NCBI RefSeq assembly: GCF_001713355.1
Contig: NZ_CP016448.1
Span: 2,852,001-2,916,000, forward strand
Origin: Methyloversatilis sp. RAC08
Lineage (GTDB): Bacteria; Pseudomonadota; Gammaproteobacteria; Burkholderiales; Rhodocyclaceae
Direction: 5' to 3'
DNA length: 64,000 nt
Below, one piece after another: positions 1 to 8,394 of this stretch (the first letter of the stretch is position 1; each line of letters begins with the position of its first letter). The position numbers and the translations under genes were made by a program. A model generated the notes under the pieces. The model was given only the letters and a program-made list of their open reading frames with translations, ran no database searches and had not been told where the DNA came from.

Positions 1-678
1 CGACAGGCGCAGCGCATTGATTTCGTCTGCAGAGTAGAAGTCGGTGAGCGGATTGGCGGTCGGGTCATTGGTCAGCAGATTGCCCGGCATGTCCTTCCAC
101 AGGAAATTCTGGAAGCTGCGCACGCCGACGATCTCGTACTTCGAGTAGATCGTGAAACCGAACTGGCCGCCGTAGTTGCCGAAACCGAATGCATCGTCGC
201 CGCCACCGATCACGCCGTTATTGTTCAGGTCGAAGCCGGACGCCAGACCCGTGTTGGTGTTCGGCGTGTAGCGATACGCGTAATCGATGCCGCTGGTCAG
301 GCCGCGCACCCCATTGCCCTGGCCGACCGACAGGAAGTTCTGCTGGAACAACCGTGCGCCTTCGCTCGAATAACCGAGGCCCATCGGCACGCTGCTGGCA
401 GTGGGTGTGCCATTCAGATCGAAGTCGAATTCGTTCACCAGCAGTACGTCGGCCTGCACGCGTTGGGCGATTTCGGCCACGTTGCGCGCCTGCTGAATGC
501 GATTCGCGACGATGGTGCTGACGCCGACCGCGCCCGGGTTGGCGAGGTCGGACAGCAGATCACCCGCGGCGTCGCGGTTCAGCGAGGCATTGAAGGTGGC
601 GAAACGGACGGTTTCCGCCTGCGCGGCGCCGGCCGTGGCCAGCAGTGCAAGGGCGATCGGGGTGAGTGCGTATTTCAT
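1..678 (-). CDS. Endonuclease/exonuclease/phosphatase-family exported protein (C-terminal part outside window)
   Basis: I translated this frame by hand: 226 residues from ATG at 678 run to the window edge without a stop, so the C-terminus is missing. Residues 1-20 form a signal peptide (MKYALTPIALALLATAGAAQA, cleaved after AQA). The mature part starts ETVRFATFNASLNR, the opening strand of the exonuclease/endonuclease/phosphatase fold, followed by a helix ending in VLLVNEFDF, where the family's metal-binding Glu sits (NE-x-D). An acidic loop DLNNNGVIGGGDDA looks able to bind calcium. A ribosome site AAGGA lies about 9 nt upstream. It probably hydrolyses phosphoesters outside the cytoplasm, matching its four exported phosphoesterase neighbours. 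Whether it carries a PEP-CTERM tail like them cannot be seen. Confidence 0.75.
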   Translation of the reverse strand, partial: MKYALTPIALALLATAGAAQAETVRFATFNASLNRDAAGDLLSDLANPGAVGVSTIVANRIQQARNVAEIAQRVQADVLLVNEFDFDLNGTPTASSVPMGLGYSSEGARLFQQNFLSVGQGNGVRGLTSGIDYAYRYTPNTNTGLASGFDLNNNGVIGGGDDAFGFGNYGGQFGFTIYSKYEIVGVRSFQNFLWKDMPGNLLTNDPTANPLTDFYSADEINALRLS

Positions 679-704
679 GTCGGGTGTCCTTTCAGAGGGG
701 CGGC

Positions 705-1880
705 TCAGCGACGGCGCATGCGCAGCGTCAGCGTCATCAGGCCGAGGCCGGCGAGAAACTGCGCGATGCGGGTGGGTTCGGGTACGGGAGACACTTCGAG
801 TGCGATGAACTGGGTGACCTGGGTGCCGCTGAAGTTGTTGTCCGCGGCCAGCACCAGCGTGCGGTTGCCGTTGGCCAGCGTGTGGCCCCAGCTGATCGCC
901 TCGATGTTGTCCAGCGTGATGCCGTTGAACGTGATCGGCATGTCGAGCAGCAGCTCGCGGCGCATCGGCGTGTAGGTCGCACCGGTGAGGCTGGCGAAGC
1001 TGCTGACGTCGGTCGTGTCAGGCATGATTTCGGCCAGCGTGAGGCGGATGGTGTTGCCGACCCCGAAGGCGAAGGCGCGTTCCACAGCGATGAACTGCGT
1101 GTCGGAAATCGCCAGCAGCTCGGGCAGGCCGTTGTCCGGGCCGAACGGTGCGCCTGGCACGGCATCGACCGGAATCGGCGGCAAGGCGTATACATATTGC
1201 GCACCTGATGCGCCGCTGACCGGATCGATCGCCGTGACGCGCACCACGCTGCCGTTGCTCACCGAGGTGAGCGGGCCGTCCTGCACCAGCGCGTCTTCGT
1301 TGGCGATCCAGATCGTGCCGTTCGGCGCCACCGTCAGTGCTTCGAACAGCTTGTTGCTGCGCCCGCCGGTGGTGGCGTTGTCGACGTAGTTGAACATCGC
1401 CGGTGTGGCGAACTCGCGCACGAAGGCGCCCGAAGTGGTCATTTCCCGCACGAAGGGCTGGTAGCGGCTGGCCGCATTGGCGCTCCAGTTGCCCTCCGAC
1501 GACCAGTACAGGTTGCCGTTCGGCGCCACCCGGATGCCTTCCGGATCGACCGTGCGCGCATTCGACGGGAAGGTCGAGCCGTCCGGCCGCTGCATGAAGG
1601 TCTGGTTGTTCACGGTGACGCTATTGAAGCCGGCCGCGTCGTAGTCCAGTGACAGGTTGTAGAAGCGCGGCGTGCCGCGCTCGCCGCCGCGGTCATCCGA
1701 AATCGCCCAGTAGCGGCCATCGGCGGCGCGGTCGAGCCCGGAAATGCCACCGAACTCGACGCCCTCGAACAGCGTGCCGGTCGCGATGCGCTGCTCGCCG
1801 ATGACGCGCAGCGAAAAGTCGGCTGCCATTGCGTGGCCGGCAAAGGTGGCGAGCAGGGCCACCAGCAAGGTCTTTTTCAT
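705..1880 (-). CDS. Esterase-like activity of phytase family protein with PEP-CTERM signal
   Basis: 391 residues. An N-terminal signal peptide (MKKTLLVALLATFAGHAMA) is followed by a beta-propeller-like region with the phytase-like pattern: GGISGLDRAADGRYWAISDD near residue 50, RTVDPEGIR near 115 and NIEAISWG near 325. The C-terminus is a PEP-CTERM tripartite tag: VPEP, a hydrophobic helix and a basic tail RMRRR. Such tags are processed by exosortase systems and direct proteins to the cell surface or extracellular matrix. The substrate is unknown; the family name rests on distant similarity to phytases. A GGAG ribosome site precedes the ATG. It is paralogous to the gene at 4537-5790 and sits 18 bp downstream of a GDPD gene, probably in the same transcript. 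Confidence 0.82.
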   Translation of the reverse strand: MKKTLLVALLATFAGHAMAADFSLRVIGEQRIATGTLFEGVEFGGISGLDRAADGRYWAISDDRGGERGTPRFYNLSLDYDAAGFNSVTVNNQTFMQRPDGSTFPSNARTVDPEGIRVAPNGNLYWSSEGNWSANAASRYQPFVREMTTSGAFVREFATPAMFNYVDNATTGGRSNKLFEALTVAPNGTIWIANEDALVQDGPLTSVSNGSVVRVTAIDPVSGASGAQYVYALPPIPVDAVPGAPFGPDNGLPELLAISDTQFIAVERAFAFGVGNTIRLTLAEIMPDTTDVSSFASLTGATYTPMRRELLLDMPITFNGITLDNIEAISWGHTLANGNRTLVLAADNNFSGTQVTQFIALEVSPVPEPTRIAQFLAGLGLMTLTLRMRRR

Positions 1881-1898
1881 CTCGTTGACTCCGGGTGA

Positions 1899-3116
1899 TC
1901 AGGCGCGACGACGGGCGGCGAAGCCGATCAGGCCCAGGCCCGCCAGCAGCATCGCGTAGGTTTCGGGTTCGGGTACGGCGGCCAGCGCAGCCAGTGCGGT
2001 GTCCGGGTGATCCGAGAACACGCCATCGACGCCCAGGGCGTAGAACGCGGCGTATTCCTCTTCCGGTGTGCCGTAGCCAAGCTGGTATCCGATCGAGTCG
2101 TCGCGGAAAGTCCAGGTGTGCACCAGCAGGCCACGTGCGTGGGCGGCTTCGACGATGCCGGTGCTGCCTTCGACCAGCCGGTCGCGTGCGTCGATGACGC
2201 CGTCGCCGGTGCGCTCGACGCCGTCGGCCACGGTCTTCAGCAGATAGGGCTTCCACGGGCCGATGCCGTCGGCGTAGGAGGCGATGAAGTCGAGGCCGGC
2301 TGGGGTCAGCAGGTCGCCGAAGGTGCGCGGGTCACCCGCTTCGGCGAAGTCGAACGGGCGGTCATACGGCGGCACCGTCAGGTCCATGCTGCCGTCGGCA
2401 TTCACGTCCCAGGCATCCATCAACTGCACCAGACGGATGTCGGTCCTGCCATTCAGGTACTGCAGGTTCGACACTTCGAAGGACTGGATGAACACCGGCG
2501 CGGCGGCCGCGTTGCCGTAGGCGGCATGCAGCGTGCTGACCAGCTTGTCCTCGAAGTAATTCGCGGCAAAACCGTTGTTCGCGGCCTGTGCATTCATGTA
2601 GACCGAGTGCTTCAGTTCCGGATAGATGCCCACGCCCTTCGACTGCGCCAGCGTGATCACTTCGTCAAGCGTCGGGATGTCGTACAGCCCGTTGAAGCTC
2701 TGGTCGCGGTCGGCGCGCGGCTGGATGGCGCGCAGCGTCTTGATCTCGGCCAGCGTGAAGGTGTCGGCGAAGTAGGCGGTGGTCGACACACCGTCGAGCA
2801 AGCGCGTGGTTTTGCGGCTGGCGTCGAACATGCTGGACACATTGGTCGTGCCATCCAGTATCGGCTCGTGGCGGGCGATCAGGTGACCGTCCTTCGTCAG
2901 CACCAGATCGGGTTCGATGAAGTGCGCACCCTGTTCGATGGCGAGCGCATACGAAGCCAGCGTGTGCTCCGGCAGGTAGCCGGATGCGCCACGGTGGCCG
3001 ATGACGATCGGGGCGGCGCCGGACAGCGTGTTCCAGGCGAAGGCCGCCGGTGCGTTGAAGGCGGACAGCAGTGCGACGCACAGCAGGGCGGGACGAAGCG
3101 TGACCAGATTTTTCAT
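1899..3116 (-). CDS. Glycerophosphodiester phosphodiesterase, PEP-CTERM type
   Basis: 405 residues with a signal peptide (about 1-27, ending AAFAW). The GDPD catalytic signature is complete: IGHRGASGYLPEHT near residue 40 (His, Arg), then IEPDLVLTKDG (Glu and Asp metal ligands) and ARHEP (second His). The TIM-barrel continues with YPELKH and later VHTWTFRDD. It should hydrolyse glycerophosphodiesters to glycerol 3-phosphate and an alcohol, outside the cytoplasm. The C-terminus is a PEP-CTERM tag: VPEPETYAMLLAGLGLIG then ARRRA. Its DNA there is identical over 57 bp to the tail of the gene at 4537-5790. The GDPD gene immediately upstream is a paralogue, pointing to tandem duplication. Exported GDPDs usually serve phosphate or glycerol scavenging. 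Confidence 0.88.
   Translation of the reverse strand: MKNLVTLRPALLCVALLSAFNAPAAFAWNTLSGAAPIVIGHRGASGYLPEHTLASYALAIEQGAHFIEPDLVLTKDGHLIARHEPILDGTTNVSSMFDASRKTTRLLDGVSTTAYFADTFTLAEIKTLRAIQPRADRDQSFNGLYDIPTLDEVITLAQSKGVGIYPELKHSVYMNAQAANNGFAANYFEDKLVSTLHAAYGNAAAAPVFIQSFEVSNLQYLNGRTDIRLVQLMDAWDVNADGSMDLTVPPYDRPFDFAEAGDPRTFGDLLTPAGLDFIASYADGIGPWKPYLLKTVADGVERTGDGVIDARDRLVEGSTGIVEAAHARGLLVHTWTFRDDSIGYQLGYGTPEEEYAAFYALGVDGVFSDHPDTALAALAAVPEPETYAMLLAGLGLIGFAARRRA
1923..1979 (-). repeat. 57-bp exact repeat, copy 1 (PEP-CTERM-coding)
   Basis: This stretch is identical base for base to 4564-4620 and encodes the PEP-CTERM helix of the GDPD gene. The second copy encodes the same helix in a phytase-like gene, a different protein family. 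Third-position identity means the match is recent or maintained by gene conversion. Confidence 0.85.
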
Positions 3117-3182
3117 GAGTGTGTCTCCGGGAGATGCAGCGGTCTTCCTGAGGTGCGCGCCGGGTACAGCGCGCCCCGGGGC

Positions 3183-4457
3183 TCAGCCAGCCTTGCGGCG
3201 GCGTGCCATGAATCCGGTCAGCGCGAGGCCGGCCAGCAGCATGGCGTAGGTTTCCGGCTCCGGAATCGACGCCACGGCGGCCACGCCGATGTCCGGGTGA
3301 TCGGTGAAGAAGCCATCCAGCCCGAGCGCGGTAAAAGCCAGAATCTGGCCCTTCATGTCACCGAAGGCGGCCGGGTCGCTGCTGGAATCGAACTCGTTCG
3401 GCAGGAAGATGTTTTCCGCGCGGAAGGTCCAGGCGTGCACTTCGAGGCCGAGGCTGTGCGCGTCGGCGATCAGGCTGGTCGGTGTACCGAGCACGCCGCC
3501 GACCAGCGGAATCAGCAGGTTGGTATTGGCGCCGATGCCGTCGGCGTAACCTTCGATGAACAGCAGACCTTCGGCGTCGAGTTCGGCCAGCTGCACGTAG
3601 GTGCGCAGGTCGCCTGCCACGGTGAAGTCATACGGCCGGCCGCCGCTGCTCAGCAGCTGCGCGATGCGGATGTCGGTCTGCGTATTGACGTACTGCAGGT
3701 TCGATACTTCGAACGACTGGATGTACACCGGCGCGCTGGCGGTATTGCCGTAGTTGGCGTGCAGCGTGGCGACCAGCGTGTCTTCCATGCGCGTGAGGCC
3801 GTTCGCGTCTGTGAAGTTCTTGAAGTAGGTCGGGTGCTTGGTTTCCGGGTAGATGCCGATGGTGCGGCCGGTTTCGACGCTCTTCGCCTTGGCCAGATCG
3901 ATCACCTCCTGCAGCGTCGGAATGACGTACTGGTTGTTGAACGCGTTGTTGCCGGTGCGCAGGTCGCGCAGGCGTTCCTGGGTGCGGATGTCGGTGCGGA
4001 TTTCGGCCGCGGTGAAGTCTTCCGCCCACCAGCCGCCGACCTTCGTGCCGTCCAGCGTCTTGACGGTCAGGCGGTCGCTGTATTTCTCGAGCTCCCACAC
4101 ATTGGTGCTGGTATCGGTGCGGTTGAGCACCGGCTTGCCATCGGTGCCGAACACGATATTGCCGCTGGCATCGAGATTGACGCGCGCCAGCATCGGCTCA
4201 TGGCGGGCGATCAGCACGCCGTCCTTCGTCATGACGAGGTCGGGCTCGATGTAGTTGGCGCCCTGTTCGATGGCGAGCGTGTAGGCCTCGATCGTGTGTT
4301 CCGGACGGTAGCCGGACGCGCCACGGTGGCCGATCACCAGCGGCGCAGCGCCGCTGAGCGTGTTGTAGGGCGTAGCGGCCAGCGCGTCGGACGGCGTCAG
4401 CAGCGGGGCGGCGCCAAGCGCAGCGGCGAGTGCGGCAAACAGGGCAGTGTGCTTCAT
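3183..4457 (-). CDS. Glycerophosphodiester phosphodiesterase, PEP-CTERM type (second copy)
   Basis: 424 residues from ATG at 4457. I prefer this start to the ATG at 4472 because GGAGGA lies at the right distance upstream of it and the signal peptide (MKHTALFAALAAALGAAPLL) starts here. The GDPD motifs are complete: IGHRGASGYRPEHT, IEPDLVMTKDG, ARHEP, YPETKH and VHAWTFRAE. It carries an insertion of about 30 residues after ARHEP (ARVNLDASGNIVFGTDG) that the downstream paralogue lacks. The C-terminal tag is IPEPETYAMLLAGLALTG plus a basic tail. It presumably releases glycerol 3-phosphate from phospholipid-derived diesters at the cell surface. Its 66-bp gap to the next gene suggests cotranscription, although that gap could hold a weak internal signal. 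Confidence 0.87.
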   Translation of the reverse strand: MKHTALFAALAAALGAAPLLTPSDALAATPYNTLSGAAPLVIGHRGASGYRPEHTIEAYTLAIEQGANYIEPDLVMTKDGVLIARHEPMLARVNLDASGNIVFGTDGKPVLNRTDTSTNVWELEKYSDRLTVKTLDGTKVGGWWAEDFTAAEIRTDIRTQERLRDLRTGNNAFNNQYVIPTLQEVIDLAKAKSVETGRTIGIYPETKHPTYFKNFTDANGLTRMEDTLVATLHANYGNTASAPVYIQSFEVSNLQYVNTQTDIRIAQLLSSGGRPYDFTVAGDLRTYVQLAELDAEGLLFIEGYADGIGANTNLLIPLVGGVLGTPTSLIADAHSLGLEVHAWTFRAENIFLPNEFDSSSDPAAFGDMKGQILAFTALGLDGFFTDHPDIGVAAVASIPEPETYAMLLAGLALTGFMARRRKAG

Positions 4458-4536
4458 CGTGGAGTCCTCCATGCTGGATTTCGGGCGGAGCGGGGGGCAG
4501 GTCCGCGGGCAGAGTTGCCCACGGACCCGGCAGTAC

Positions 4537-5790
4537 TCAGTTCAAGCGGCGGCGTGCCGCCATGCCGATCAGGCCCAGGCCCGCCAGCAGCATCGCGTAG
4601 GTTTCGGGTTCGGGTACGGCAGTGACTTCCAGCGCGATGAGCTGCGTGAATTGCGTGGCGCCGAAGTTGTTGTCCGACGCGAGGATCAGCGTCTGCTTGC
4701 CATTGAAGGCCGGTCCGAAGGTGAGGCCTTCGATGTTGTCGAGCGACAGGGTCGAGCCGTCGTCATTCTTCAGGTCCGACAGATCGAGCAGCAAGGTCTT
4801 GCTGACGGCGGTGATCGTCTGTCCGGCGATCGAATCGAAGGACGACACGTCGGTGGCATTGCGCGCGTCGGCGTAGAACAGACGGATCGTGTTGCCGGTC
4901 GCCGGAATGCCATTCGCGGGGGTGCCGAGCGAGAACGAGCGTTCGATGGTGATGAACTGGCGGTCACCGACGACGATGAAGTCGGTCAGGCCGTTGGTTG
5001 CGAAACCATTCGCCGGGTTCGGCGCGAACACCACCGGGCTCACGTCGTAGATGAATTCCGCACCGGCGGCGCCGCTGTCGATGTCGAACGACACGATGCG
5101 ACTGCGCGAACCGTTGAACGCCGTCGCCGGCAGGCTGTCCTGCGCGAGTGCGTTTTCGGTGGCGGCGTACAGCGTGTTGCCGTCGGTCGAGATTGCGAGG
5201 TTTTCGAACGCGAGGTTGTTGTAGACGCCGCTGTCACCGGCTGCGAGCCCGCTGTTGCTGCCGACCGGGTTGTAGCGCGCCGGCACCGCGAAGTCGCGCA
5301 CGTGGCTGCCATCGATATTGGCGGCGCGCACCGTCGGGTTCTGGAAGCCCGCGCCCGAGCGCTGACCTTCGTTGCTCCAGTACAGCTGGTTGCGCGTCGC
5401 GTCGTAACGCATGCCTTCCGGGTCGACCTGATTGGTGGCGAAGGGCAGGCCGGTCGTGTCGAGCAGCGTGGTCACACCTGTGAAACCCACGCCGGCCATG
5501 CCCGGTGTGGCCGAGCGCGTGAAGGCGTTCAGGTCGAGCGACAGTTCGTAGAAGCGCGCCGGGTTGAACGCCGAGCGGTCATCGCTGATCGCGATGTAGC
5601 GGCCGCTGGCCGACACGTAATCGATCGACGACAGGCCGCCGACCGTGGTGCCGGCGAACTGCGTGCCCGTGGGCACGATCTGCTGGCCGATGTAGTCGAG
5701 CTGGAACGGCGCGGCCGCCTGTGCGCCAATGCTGATCAGCGACAGTGCGAAGGCAAGCGCGAGCGGGCGGGTATGCGATGAAAGCTTCAT
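4537..5790 (-). CDS. Esterase-like activity of phytase family protein with PEP-CTERM signal (second copy)
   Basis: 417 residues from ATG at 5790. The frame stays open upstream to 6075, but GGGAG 6 nt before 5790 and the signal peptide MKLSSHTRPLALAFALSLIS (cleaved near AQA) decide the start. Family motifs are GGLSSIDYVSASGRYIAISDD, NQVDPEGMRYD and LDNIEGLTFG, matching those of the paralogue at 705-1880. The tail is VPEPETYAMLLAGLGLIG followed by AARRRLN. It is the first gene of the minus-strand phosphoesterase block and is divergent from argJ, so a promoter for the whole block probably lies in 5791-6073. Substrate unknown. Confidence 0.83.
   Translation of the reverse strand: MKLSSHTRPLALAFALSLISIGAQAAAPFQLDYIGQQIVPTGTQFAGTTVGGLSSIDYVSASGRYIAISDDRSAFNPARFYELSLDLNAFTRSATPGMAGVGFTGVTTLLDTTGLPFATNQVDPEGMRYDATRNQLYWSNEGQRSGAGFQNPTVRAANIDGSHVRDFAVPARYNPVGSNSGLAAGDSGVYNNLAFENLAISTDGNTLYAATENALAQDSLPATAFNGSRSRIVSFDIDSGAAGAEFIYDVSPVVFAPNPANGFATNGLTDFIVVGDRQFITIERSFSLGTPANGIPATGNTIRLFYADARNATDVSSFDSIAGQTITAVSKTLLLDLSDLKNDDGSTLSLDNIEGLTFGPAFNGKQTLILASDNNFGATQFTQLIALEVTAVPEPETYAMLLAGLGLIGMAARRRLN
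4564..4620 (-). repeat. 57-bp exact repeat, copy 2 (PEP-CTERM-coding)
   Basis: Identical to 1923-1979. It encodes the sorting helix of the second phytase-like protein. The third tag in the block (3201-3260) has clearly diverged, so identity is not explained by protein constraint alone. Confidence 0.85.
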
Positions 5791-6073
5791 GGGATCTCCC
5801 TGTCTGACGATGGGTGCGGACGAAGGTCCGACGCTGGTCCGCAGGCTAGATCGCAGCAATGACAAGGCCGTGAAGGGGTTTGCGCCGAATGGACTATCGA
5901 TGCCTGCACCCTGATCGAGGCCGCTTCCGTCGCCCGCTTTGCTGTGTGTGCAATGCAAATGGCGTCCTGCCGCAGCCGGGTGCGCGCGGTGCGCGGGCGC
6001 CGCAGCATGAGGCAGCTGCCGCCGATCCGCCGGCGCGGGTAGACTGCGCATTTTTCCGCCGCGAGACCCCGCC
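5791..6073. other. Divergent intergenic region between phytase-like gene and argJ
   Basis: This 283-bp gap must hold promoters for the minus-strand phosphoesterase block and for argJ. I find no convincing gene in it and no clear -10/-35 pair, operator or terminator. Confidence 0.5.
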
Positions 6074-7315
6074 ATGCCCGTGAATTACCAGACGCCGCCC
6101 GCCGAATCCATCCTGCCGGTTGCCGGCGTACGTCTCGGCATCGCCCAGGCCGGCATCCGCAAGGCCAACCGGCGCGACCTGTGCCTGATTTCGCTGGTGC
6201 CGGGCGCCCGCGTGGCGGGCGTGTTCACGGTGAATCGCTTCTGCGCCGCGCCGGTGCAGGTGTGCCGCGACCACCTGTCGCGCAGCGACATCCGCGCGCT
6301 GGTCATCAACACCGGCATCGCCAACGCCGGTACCGGCGAACCCGGCCTGGTCGCCGCGCACGCCACCTGCATCGCCGTCGCCCGCGTGCTCGGCGTGGCA
6401 CCGGAGCAGGTGCTGCCATTTTCCACCGGCGTCATCATGGAGCCGCTGCCGGTCGACCGCATCGAGCGCGGCCTGCCCGCCTGCATGGACGATCTCGACG
6501 AAGGCAACTGGCACGCCGCCGCGCACGCCATCATGACCACCGACACCGTCGCCAAAGTGGCGTCGCGCACCGTGCAGATCGATGGCCGCACCGTCACGCT
6601 GAGCGGCATCAGCAAGGGCGCCGGCATGATCAAACCCAATATGGCCACCATGCTGGGTTTCATGGCGACCGACGCCGCCGTGTCGCAGGCCGCGCTGGAG
6701 GCGATGGTGAAGCACGCCGCCGACCGATCGTTCAACTGCATCACGGTCGATGGCGACACCTCGACCAACGACTCCTTCATCCTGATCGCGTCCGGCACCG
6801 CCGGCAACGCCGAAATCACCGCGCTCGACAGCGAAGCCGGCGCCGCACTGGCCGACGCCGTGACCTCGCTCGCCGCCGAACTGGCCCAGGCCATCGTGCG
6901 CGACGGCGAGGGCGCGACCAAATTCATCACCATAGCCATCGAAGGCGGCCGCGACGTGGCCGAATGCAAGGCCGTCGGCTACGCCATCGCCCACTCGCCG
7001 CTGGTGAAAACCGCCTTCTTCGCCTCAGACCCCAACCTCGGCCGCATCCTCGCCGCCGTCGGCAACGCCGCGCAGAACCACCCGCCGCTGGAAGACCTCG
7101 ACACCTCGAAAGTCAGCCTGTGGATCGGCGACTTCCTGGTCGCCAAGGACGGTGGCCGCAACCCCGCCTACCGCGAAGAACAGGGTGCCTCGGCCATGGC
7201 CCCGTCCGAGATCGCGATCCGCGTGGCACTGGGCCGCGGCACCGCGCAGGCCACCTGCTGGACCTGCGACTTCAGCTACGACTACGTGAAGATCAACGCG
7301 GACTACCGCAGCTAG
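6074..7315 (+). CDS. argJ: Bifunctional glutamate N-acetyltransferase / amino-acid acetyltransferase
   Basis: 413 residues, the normal length for ArgJ. It transfers the acetyl group from N-acetylornithine to glutamate, and may also make N-acetylglutamate from acetyl-CoA, so it closes the cyclic arginine pathway. The self-cleavage motif is visible as [14 protein letters not shown], with the nucleophile Thr at residue 192 that becomes the N-terminus of the beta subunit. Other conserved stretches are [11 protein letters not shown] near 78, FSTGVIME near 115 and the C-terminal [17 protein letters not shown]. The ATG at 6074 fits the family's N-terminus, with no strong ribosome site. The next gene starts 6 bp downstream, so the two are probably cotranscribed. 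Confidence 0.95.
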   Translation: MPVNYQTPPAESILPVAGVRLGIAQAGIRKANRRDLCLISLVPGARVAGVFTVNRFCAAPVQVCRDHLSRSDIRALVINTGIANAGTGEPGLVAAHATCIAVARVLGVAPEQVLPFSTGVIMEPLPVDRIERGLPACMDDLDEGNWHAAAHAIMTTDTVAKVASRTVQIDGRTVTLSGISKGAGMIKPNMATMLGFMATDAAVSQAALEAMVKHAADRSFNCITVDGDTSTNDSFILIASGTAGNAEITALDSEAGAALADAVTSLAAELAQAIVRDGEGATKFITIAIEGGRDVAECKAVGYAIAHSPLVKTAFFASDPNLGRILAAVGNAAQNHPPLEDLDTSKVSLWIGDFLVAKDGGRNPAYREEQGASAMAPSEIAIRVALGRGTAQATCWTCDFSYDYVKINADYRS

Positions 7316-7320
7316 CCCGG

Positions 7321-8040
7321 ATGGACGCGTTGAACCAGCCGCTGTCGCAGTCCGAGCTCGACGCACTCGAAAACTTCCTCGCGTCCGCGAATCTGCAGGA
7401 AACGTCGATGGACGTGCCGATGCTGGAGGGCTATCTGACCGCCATCGTCATCGGACCGCACATGGTGACGCCCGGCGAATGGCTGCCCCGGGTGTGGGAC
7501 CGGTACGACGCATCCGTGACGCCCGCCTTCGTCGACGCCGGACAGGCCGCGCGCATCACCACGCTGCTGATGCGTTTCATGAATGGCATCGCAGACACCT
7601 TCCTGAACGATCCGGGCGCTTTCCAGCCCATCTTCTGGCAGCGGGAACAGCGAGGTGCCCCGGAATGGTGTGAAGGCTTTCTGGCCGGCACCGCGTTCTG
7701 CGATGCCGAATGGGCAGCTCTGTGGGAAGAGGAGCCCACACTGTTCGCACCCCTGATGCGCCTGGCAACCGACGAAGGTCGAGCGATGATCCGCGAGGCC
7801 GGCGAAACCGAGGTCTGGATGAAGCTGGTCCAGCCGATGCTTGTCGCCATTCATGAAATCTGGCTGCAGGCGCGCACCTCGGCGCTCGATAGCGGCTACG
7901 AAGGCGCTGTCGACGATGACGCGCCCGCCGAACCTTACGTGCGTCCGGAGCCGAAGATCGGCCGCAACGACGCCTGTCCGTGCGGCAGCGGAAAGAAGTT
8001 CAAGAGGTGCTGCGGCGCGGCGGACCGGTCGTTGCAATGA
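7321..8040 (+). CDS. UPF0149 (YecA-like) protein with C-terminal SEC-C zinc motif
   Basis: 239 residues. The first 190 resemble the UPF0149/YecA family: [29 protein letters not shown] and WCEGFLAGT are typical. The C-terminus carries the SEC-C zinc-binding motif [13 protein letters not shown], shared with SecA and SecA-like proteins, where it can contact SecB or ribosomes. The role of the YecA family is not settled; association with ribosomes or SecYEG has been reported for SEC-C proteins. It follows argJ after 5 bp, and that ATG position suggests translational coupling. No membrane segment is seen. Confidence 0.85.
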   Translation: MDALNQPLSQSELDALENFLASANLQETSMDVPMLEGYLTAIVIGPHMVTPGEWLPRVWDRYDASVTPAFVDAGQAARITTLLMRFMNGIADTFLNDPGAFQPIFWQREQRGAPEWCEGFLAGTAFCDAEWAALWEEEPTLFAPLMRLATDEGRAMIREAGETEVWMKLVQPMLVAIHEIWLQARTSALDSGYEGAVDDDAPAEPYVRPEPKIGRNDACPCGSGKKFKRCCGAADRSLQ

Positions 8041-8394
8041 TGTGTGCAGGACCGGCGCAGTGCGCTCGGAGCACGCTGAAACGCCAAGGCCAGCAGGGTA
8101 TCCGGGTTGCTCCGGACGCCGTTGCCGTCGAAAGTCTCATCATTTCAGAGCGCGTTGATTGCCTGGTGGCCCGGGCAGGGTCGCTCAGTCTGCAGCACGG
8201 AGCAGGATTGTCGCGTGCTCGTCGGTTAAGGTTTTCGCGCGCCCGATTCGTACAAAAGATCGCCCTGTTCGTTCAAGCCTCCGTTTCCCCGCTTCCCTAG
8301 AGTCTGGCCCGTGTGTTGCCGTCGGTCGCCATGTGTGCTGCCGCGAGACCGGGACGGTGGCGGATTCATTCAAATACGACAACGGAGGAAACAA
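8041..8394 (+). other. Promoter-bearing intergenic region upstream of the monooxygenase gene
   Basis: This 354-bp stretch has no convincing gene. It holds the sigma-54 promoter at 8305-8319 and leaves about 260 bp upstream of it for an enhancer-binding activator. I cannot define an enhancer palindrome by eye. Confidence 0.5.
8305..8319 (+). promoter_or_regulatory. Sigma-54 (RpoN) -24/-12 promoter
   Basis: TGGCCC, five bases (GTGTG), then TTGC matches the consensus TGGCAC-N5-TTGC with the invariant GG and GC exactly 10 bp apart. Transcription would start near 8331 and give a leader of about 65 nt, with the ribosome site GGAGG at 8384-8388. A sigma-54 promoter implies an AAA+ activator, which is not encoded in this window. 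Confidence 0.75.

Noticed and set aside
2007-4625. An 872-codon open frame on the plus strand opposite the two GDPD genes
   Set aside because: It is antisense to genes with complete catalytic motifs, its protein has no recognisable domain, and long antisense frames are expected from the GC-rich codon pattern. The same holds for 31468-33453, 38549-40183 and 44235-45674 on the minus strand.
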